From assembly GCA_937877295.1 (NCBI GenBank), contig CALFIV010000336.1, positions 1 to 16,025 on the forward strand: a stretch of DNA of 16,025 nucleotides. The letters run 5' to 3'. The translations under genes and the position numbers were made by a program. This document shows, piece by piece, positions 12,193 to 16,025 of this stretch (position 1 is the stretch's first letter; each line of letters starts with the position of its first letter). The stretch comes from an uncultured Clostridia bacterium. Lineage in GTDB: Bacteria; Bacillota_A; Clostridia; Christensenellales; CAG-138. Below the pieces are notes generated by a model. That model searched no databases. It had not been told where the DNA came from and saw only the letters and a program-made list of their open reading frames with translations.

Positions 12193-12440
12193 TGCGTGAC
12201 GCTCCGATCCGCCGCAGGCGACAGGATGGCGGAAATGTCCACGATGTCGTCCAGCGTGCAATGCAGCACTTCGCAGATCTTCAGGAGCGTATTCATGTGC
12301 ACCGGCATTCCCTTGCCGAGCTTTGCGATCACAGCCGAGCTCAGATGCGTGATCGACTGCAGATCCTTCTTTTTCATTTTCCGTGTGCGCAGCATGTCCC
12401 AGAGCCGGTCATAGCAGACGCGAAACGTTTCCGAAATCAT
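12189..12440 (-). CDS. XRE/Cro-type regulator heading the fatty-acid kinase operon
   Basis: The 83-residue protein is a compact Cro/C1-type helix-turn-helix: LWDMLRTRKMKKKDLQSITHLSSAVIAKLGKG carries the two DNA-binding helices, then MNTLLKICEVLHCTLDDIVDI completes the five-helix domain. It has no sensor domain beyond a short tail. ATG 12440 follows GGGGG at close spacing. Its stop overlaps the FakA start by 4 bases (ATGA), so the two are translationally coupled. A regulator in first place suggests control of its own operon, perhaps in response to lipid supply, but no operator is recognisable. Small single-domain members of this family are common and their targets are rarely known. Confidence 0.85.
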   Translation of the reverse strand: MISETFRVCYDRLWDMLRTRKMKKKDLQSITHLSSAVIAKLGKGMPVHMNTLLKICEVLHCTLDDIVDISAILSPAADRSVTQ

Positions 12441-12505
12441 AATACCCCCTACATAACGGGAAGAGACGTGCAGACGCGCACCCCTTCGCCGATCCTTACC
12501 TGCTC

Positions 12506-12534
12506 ATTGTACCATGCCGTTCGGCAAGATTCAA
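12506..12534 (-). promoter_or_regulatory. Promoter of the regulator-FakA-DegV-GNAT operon
   Basis: On the minus strand TTGAAT (12534-12529) and TACAAT (12511-12506) are separated by exactly 17 bases, with TGG before the -10 (extended -10). The start near 12499 leaves a leader of about 60 bases. It is divergent from the strong plus-strand promoter at 12589-12617. Confidence 0.7.
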
Positions 12535-12588
12535 CAAAAATCTTTTCATTCGTAAAGATTTTCGACGGATACACGGGCGCAAAGCACA

Positions 12589-12617
12589 TTGACAGACGGC
12601 GAGCCCTTCTATATAAT
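12589..12617 (+). promoter_or_regulatory. Consensus sigma-70 promoter of the zinc-ribbon membrane protein
   Basis: TTGACA (12589-12594) and TATAAT (12612-12617) are both perfect consensus with a 17-base spacer. It is the best promoter in the window and implies strong basal expression. Confidence 0.85.
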
Positions 12618-12674
12618 AATATATGACAAGAAGCGCTGCGTTTCGCGGCAGCCATCACAGAGGAGGAAAAAAGC

Positions 12675-13121
12675 ATGTTTTGTCCCGATTGCGGAAAAGA
12701 AGTCGCCGAAGGAACCAAATTCTGCAACAATTGCGGCGCAAAGATCGATCGGTCCGAGACCAAAGTCCCGCCCGTGCAGAAGCCGAAGCAGGAGCAGGCG
12801 CAGCCCCCGAAGCAGGAGCCGGTACAGCCACAGGTCATCATACAGCAGACGCCGATCACCGAGGCCAATCTGCCGGCGCAGTTCCGTCCGTTGAGCCCGT
12901 GGGCCTATTTCGGGTATTCGATCCTGTTCTCGATCCCGGTCATCGGATTCATCTTTCTGCTCATCTATACGTTCAAAAAGAGCAACATCAACCGCCGCAA
13001 CTTCGCGCGCGCCTATTGGTGCGGGCTGATCCTGTGCGTGATCCTGTTTTTGATCCTGTGCCTCGTCGCCGTGCTGACCGGTGGCGGCGAAGCGATCGCA
13101 AACTGGATGCATTCCCTGTAA
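12675..13121 (+). CDS. Zinc-ribbon membrane protein
   Basis: The 148-residue protein begins with a zinc ribbon (Cys3/Cys6 and Cys17/Cys20, CPDCG...CNNCG), the double-Cys pattern common at the N-terminus of Firmicute membrane proteins. A flexible Pro/Gln/Lys linker (about 30-62) follows, then two membrane helices (about 78-100 and 113-135) joined by a basic, Asn-rich loop (KKSNINRRNFAR), and a short tail. The zinc ribbon probably faces the cytoplasm. ATG 12675 lies behind GAGGAGG. It is a single-gene unit with a consensus promoter and the terminator at 13135-13159. The function is unknown; related proteins are often annotated only as zinc-ribbon domain proteins. Confidence 0.85.
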   Translation: MFCPDCGKEVAEGTKFCNNCGAKIDRSETKVPPVQKPKQEQAQPPKQEPVQPQVIIQQTPITEANLPAQFRPLSPWAYFGYSILFSIPVIGFIFLLIYTFKKSNINRRNFARAYWCGLILCVILFLILCLVAVLTGGGEAIANWMHSL

Positions 13122-13134
13122 TCGACCAACCTTG

Positions 13135-13159
13135 CGGACGGCTTCGGCCGTCCGTTTTT
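13135..13159 (+). terminator. Intrinsic terminator with TTCG tetraloop
   Basis: CGGACGGC (13135-13142) and GCCGTCCG (13147-13154) pair perfectly around a TTCG tetraloop, followed by five T. It lies 14 bases after the stop of the zinc-ribbon membrane protein. Confidence 0.9.
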
Positions 13160-13163
13160 CCGC

Positions 13164-13191
13164 TTGCTTTTTCGTGTGGGAATGGTACAAT
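13164..13191 (+). promoter_or_regulatory. Promoter of the yjbQ-pepT pair
   Basis: TTGCTT (13164-13169) and TACAAT (13186-13191) are separated by 16 bases, and TGG precedes the -10. It starts directly after the previous terminator and 27 bases before the yjbQ ATG. Confidence 0.6.
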
Positions 13192-13217
13192 AGAATGCAG
13201 AAAAGGAGGCGGGAATC

Positions 13218-13619
13218 ATGCTGTATGAATACCGTTTAGAGACCCCCAAGGAAGGCTTTATCGACATTACCGAACAGGTGCGGGACGCATGCCGTCAAAG
13301 CGGCGTGTTCGACGGAATGATGACCGTCTACTGTCCGCACACCACCGCAGGCGTGACCATCAATGAGAACACCGATCCCGATGTGAAGAACGATCTGCTG
13401 CTCGCGCTGAACAAGACGTATCCCGACCGCGCGGAGTTCCGCCATGCCGAAGGCAACAGTGCGGCGCACCTCAAGGCCAGCGTCATCGGCAGCAGCGTCA
13501 CGATCATGATCGACGACGGCGAGCCGGTGCTGGGCAAATGGCAGGCGGTGTATTTCACGGAGTTTGACGGACCGCGTTCGCGCCGGTTCACCGTGAAGGT
13601 TATGGGGATCAGAAAATAA
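13218..13619 (+). CDS. yjbQ: YjbQ / UPF0047 family protein
   Basis: The 133-residue protein is a full-length member of the small YjbQ family, annotated as secondary thiamine-phosphate synthase because some members show weak activity of that kind; the physiological role is unsettled. Family motifs are clear: CPHTTAGVTINENTDPDV in the first half, with a conserved His and acidic residues probably forming a metal site, and RHAEGNSAAHLKASVIG in the second, followed by WQAVYFTEFDGPRSR. ATG 13218 lies behind AAAAGGAGG. The peptidase T gene starts 12 bases after the stop, so the two form an operon, although no metabolic link between them is obvious. Confidence 0.93.
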   Translation: MLYEYRLETPKEGFIDITEQVRDACRQSGVFDGMMTVYCPHTTAGVTINENTDPDVKNDLLLALNKTYPDRAEFRHAEGNSAAHLKASVIGSSVTIMIDDGEPVLGKWQAVYFTEFDGPRSRRFTVKVMGIRK

Positions 13620-13631
13620 CGGAGGAATCGA

Positions 13632-14852
13632 ATGAAAGCTTACGAACGACTGCTGAAGTATGTCACGGTCTATACGACCAGCGACGAGGAGAGCACGACC
13701 GTCCCGACAAGCAAGCGCCAGTTCGATCTGGCGAACCTGCTGGTCGAGGAACTGCACGGTCTGGGCGTTTTGGACGCAGAGGTCGACGATCTGTGCTACG
13801 TCTACGCGACGCTGCCCGCCACCGAAGGGTACGAGCATGCAGCGAAACTCGGTTTTATCGCGCACATGGACACCGCGCCGGATTTCTGCGGCGAGAACGT
13901 GCATCCGCGCATCATCGAACAGTATGACGGCAAGGACGTTGCGCTCGGCACAAGCGGACGGACGTTGACCGGCGCAGACTTCCCGCATCTCAGATCGCTC
14001 AAAGGCCGCACGCTGATCGTCACCGACGGCACGACGCTGTTGGGCGCTGACGACAAGGCGGGCATTGCGGAGATCGTCACGCTGCTTGAATGGCTTATCC
14101 AGGAGAAGATTCCGCACGGCAAGCTCTCCGTGTGCTTCACGCCGGACGAGGAGGTCGGCAGCGGCGCGGACCACTTTGACGTCGCGCGCTTTGGCGCGGA
14201 CTTTGCCTATACCTGCGACGGCGGCGCGGAGGGCGAGCTCGAGTATGAAAACTTCAATGCGGCCGAGGCGGTGTTTGCGATCCGCGGGTTCAACGTGCAT
14301 CCGGGCGAGGCAAAGGACAAGATGATCAACGCTTTGGCGGTCGCCTGCGAGATCAACGGCATGCTGCCCAAAGGTCAGACTCCGCGCGACACCGAGGGCT
14401 ATCAGGGCTTCTGGCATCTCACCAAGCTCGACGGCACGACGGAGGCGGTAAAGCTTGCGTATATCATCCGCGATCACGACTGGGCGAGCTTCCAGAGCCG
14501 CAAGGCGACGCTTGAGCGCATTGCCGCCGCGATCAACGCGACGTACGGTGAAGGCACGGCGGAGTTGACGATCCGCGATCAGTACCGCAACATGAAGGAA
14601 AAGATCGAGCCGTGCATGCATCTGATCGAGAACGCCGAGAAGGCGATGGAGCTGGCGGGCGTGAAGCCCCGCGTACAGCCGATCCGCGGCGGCACGGACG
14701 GCGCAAGGCTTTCCTTTATGGGCCTGCCGTGTCCGAACCTCGGCACGGGCGGCTATGCGTTCCACGGCCCGTACGAGCACATCACCGTCGAAGGCATGGA
14801 TCTTTCGGTCGAGGTGCTCAAAAACCTTGTCGCGCTCTATCGGGATCGGTAA
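13632..14852 (+). CDS. pepT: Peptidase T (tripeptide aminopeptidase, M20B)
   Basis: The 406-residue protein is a cytoplasmic dizinc aminopeptidase that removes the N-terminal residue from tripeptides in the last steps of peptide breakdown. All expected active-site residues are present at nearly the same numbers as in the enterobacterial enzyme: His78 and Asp80 (HMDTAPD), Asp140 (GADDKAG), catalytic Glu173 with Glu174 (TPDEEVG), Asp196 (TCDGG) and His378 (AFHGPYEH). The RGGTDGARLS substrate loop (352-361) is also intact. Length matches the family. ATG 13632 lies behind CGGAGG, 12 bases after yjbQ. The gene ends at the terminator 14865-14895. Confidence 0.96.
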   Translation: MKAYERLLKYVTVYTTSDEESTTVPTSKRQFDLANLLVEELHGLGVLDAEVDDLCYVYATLPATEGYEHAAKLGFIAHMDTAPDFCGENVHPRIIEQYDGKDVALGTSGRTLTGADFPHLRSLKGRTLIVTDGTTLLGADDKAGIAEIVTLLEWLIQEKIPHGKLSVCFTPDEEVGSGADHFDVARFGADFAYTCDGGAEGELEYENFNAAEAVFAIRGFNVHPGEAKDKMINALAVACEINGMLPKGQTPRDTEGYQGFWHLTKLDGTTEAVKLAYIIRDHDWASFQSRKATLERIAAAINATYGEGTAELTIRDQYRNMKEKIEPCMHLIENAEKAMELAGVKPRVQPIRGGTDGARLSFMGLPCPNLGTGGYAFHGPYEHITVEGMDLSVEVLKNLVALYRDR

Positions 14853-14864
14853 AGCGGGAGAATC

Positions 14865-14899
14865 AAAGGAACCGCAGAGATTCTGCGGTTCCTTTTTGC
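14865..14899. terminator. Terminator between pepT and the serpin
   Basis: AAAGGAACCGCAGA (14865-14878) pairs perfectly with TCTGCGGTTCCTTT (14882-14895) around a 3-base loop, with TTTTT ending the plus strand. On the minus strand only three or four T follow, so it works best for pepT but may also stop the serpin transcript. Confidence 0.85.
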
Positions 14900-14949
14900 A
14901 CACGTCCCGGCCGATGAGGGGGCAAGGGCAGGGAAGCGATCAGGAAGGC

Positions 14950-15930
14950 TCAGCTTGCCGGGGTCGGCGCGGTCACCGTGCCTATGAACAGCACCGTGCC
15001 GTCAAAGCTTTCGATGGCAAAGAGGAACGGGCGATCGAGGTGGAATGCGATCTCCGGAAGCTCGCGCGGCATCGCCATACCGTCGGGCATGGCGACCAGC
15101 GTATACGCCGCCGCTTCCACGCCCTTTTCATCGACGCCGATGTACGAGCCCTGCAGCACTTCCGAGATAAAGATATCATTTTTGTTTTCGCACATTCCGG
15201 AAAACTCGGCCTGGTTCGGATCGAACGCGCGTCCCATGCCGAGCGCTTGGAGCGTACCGTTCAGATCGATCTGATCCTCAAACTTGAATTTCGGCAGCTT
15301 CACGTCCACATGCGCCTCGACCGATACGCCGTCCTGCAGCAGCGCGTGCAGCTTTTCGGATGTGCCGAGAAGTTCGGAGAGCGAAATGTTCTCGTCCGGC
15401 AGCACAAGCACCATGCGTCCGACGCGCAGCAGCGGCAGCGTGTAGCGCAGGAAGCCTTCGCCCTGCACGATCGCGGAATTGCTGTCATAGCGGTGCATAT
15501 AATCGACGGTCTGTTCGCCGTCCAAGCCGCGGAACGTGCCGGATTCGGTCGCGCCCTCGTAGAATTCGTCGCGCCACGCGTCCTTCAGATAGATCGTGTT
15601 GATCAGCAAGGCGACGGTGTCGGGGGAGAAATCCATCGCGTCCGGCGACAGCGAGATCTTGTCGTGTGTATGCGCTTTGATCCAGTTGACGATCTGCTCG
15701 GACGCTTCCTGCGTGCCGAAACGGACGGTGTTTGCTTCGGAGCGGTAGACGTCGGCAAGCGTCTTCCGATAGTCCGCTCGGAAGGTCAGCGCGTCGCCGC
15801 GGTCCGCCATCCAGATGGAATCGGCGATCTCGAGCGAGCTGTCCTCCGTATGGACCGACAGCGTTTCGAGCATCGCGCCGCATACGCCGCGCAGCTCCTC
15901 AATCGACGAACAGCCCAAAAGCTTCAGCAT
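14950..15930 (-). CDS. Serpin family protease inhibitor, N-terminus missing
   Basis: From Met15930 the protein has 326 residues; bacterial serpins usually have about 370-420. The frame continues upstream through AVEGAAGETQSD, the conserved serpin helix segment, to a stop at 15982-15984 with no start codon, so Met15930 is not the real start and the first 50-100 residues are absent. Serpins are suicide inhibitors of serine proteases. The serpin core includes LLINTIYLKDAWRDEF (shutter/breach region), LPKFKFEDQ, FISEVLQ, the hinge EKGVEAAAYT and the C-terminal FHLDRPFLFAI and GTVLFIGTV. The reactive loop, LVAMPDGMAMPRELPE, has Met/Ala near the cleavage site, which might suit elastase- or chymotrypsin-like targets. 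The hinge alanines suggest it was an active inhibitor. Truncation may be real or an assembly-edge effect. Confidence 0.8.
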   Translation of the reverse strand: MLKLLGCSSIEELRGVCGAMLETLSVHTEDSSLEIADSIWMADRGDALTFRADYRKTLADVYRSEANTVRFGTQEASEQIVNWIKAHTHDKISLSPDAMDFSPDTVALLINTIYLKDAWRDEFYEGATESGTFRGLDGEQTVDYMHRYDSNSAIVQGEGFLRYTLPLLRVGRMVLVLPDENISLSELLGTSEKLHALLQDGVSVEAHVDVKLPKFKFEDQIDLNGTLQALGMGRAFDPNQAEFSGMCENKNDIFISEVLQGSYIGVDEKGVEAAAYTLVAMPDGMAMPRELPEIAFHLDRPFLFAIESFDGTVLFIGTVTAPTPAS

Positions 15931-15970
15931 ATCGGACTGCGTTTCGCCGGCCGCGCCTTCGACGGCTTCC

Positions 15971-16025
15971 TTTGAGATACATTATGGTTATGCGGCACGA
16001 GCCCAAGCTCTCCTATCTATGGTTC
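15971..16025. other. Unrelated sequence replacing the serpin 5' end
   Basis: Serpin-like coding sequence stops near 15970. The remaining 55 bases give no serpin-like reading in any minus-strand frame. The plus strand has a short open stretch from ATG 15984 (MVMRHEPKLS...) to the window edge without a ribosome site. It could be the end of an inserted element, a neighbouring gene, or an assembly join. Confidence 0.3.

Noticed and set aside
13236..14903. Long minus-strand open frame of 555 codons
   Set aside because: It is antisense to yjbQ and pepT, both fully recognisable. It is a shadow frame in GC-rich DNA.
1..16025. CRISPR array
   Set aside because: No regularly spaced repeats of 23-40 bases with unique spacers were found. 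The repeats seen are short (GTGTGA, GGTAAT) or code for Pro/Thr linkers.

Overview
The window looks like a chromosomal segment of an anaerobic Firmicute of the Clostridia/Christensenellales kind. This rests on a reverse rubrerythrin, a fatty-acid kinase plus DegV pair, peptidase T, a bacterial serpin, Pro/Thr-rich surface lipoproteins, GGAGG ribosome sites and clear TTGACA/TATAAT promoters. Most of it is GC-rich. One block, about 2340-5300, is visibly AT-rich and has a different character. Organism and family calls come from motif recognition only; no database search was run.

Left edge (1-195, minus strand): three stacked copies of the 5' half of a tRNA-Arg(CCU)-like gene, the leftmost running out of the window. 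Next is a secreted PIG-L family deacetylase (371-1666, +) broken by one in-frame amber codon, then a rubrerythrin (1780-2325, +) with its own promoter and terminator.

AT-rich island (about 2340-5300): a mosaic of damaged mobile-element genes. It holds a restriction-endonuclease-like protein without a start, a plasmid-Rep-like N-terminus cut before its HUH motif, a lipoprotein whose C-terminus reads antisense through the rep remnant, and a WYL-type regulator without its effector domain. Regulatory DNA outlasts the genes here. Upstream of rep there is a promoter, an opposing promoter for a short antisense RNA, an antiterminator segment and an intrinsic terminator, the layout of pT181/pIP501-type copy control. 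Upstream of the lipoprotein there is a structured leader of about 190 nt with competing pairings that ends in a terminator just before the ribosome site. These two are the most interesting signals in the window.

Centre (5412-8410): a minus-strand pair encodes a membrane-anchored PIG-L paralogue and a lipoprotein phosphodiester glycosidase (NAGPA family), plausibly acting on GlcNAc-containing envelope glycans. A divergent promoter pair also serves a small plus-strand zinc-ribbon lipoprotein.

Right (8532-12440, minus): one tight operon of XRE-type regulator, FakA/DhaL-like fatty-acid kinase, DegV fatty-acid-binding protein and GNAT-like protein, with a 4-nt start/stop overlap and gaps of 4 and 15 nt. 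Plus-strand genes follow: a zinc-ribbon membrane protein, YjbQ and peptidase T. A serpin (minus) lacks its N-terminus and runs into unrelated sequence at the right edge. Bidirectional terminators sit between the convergent gene pairs.
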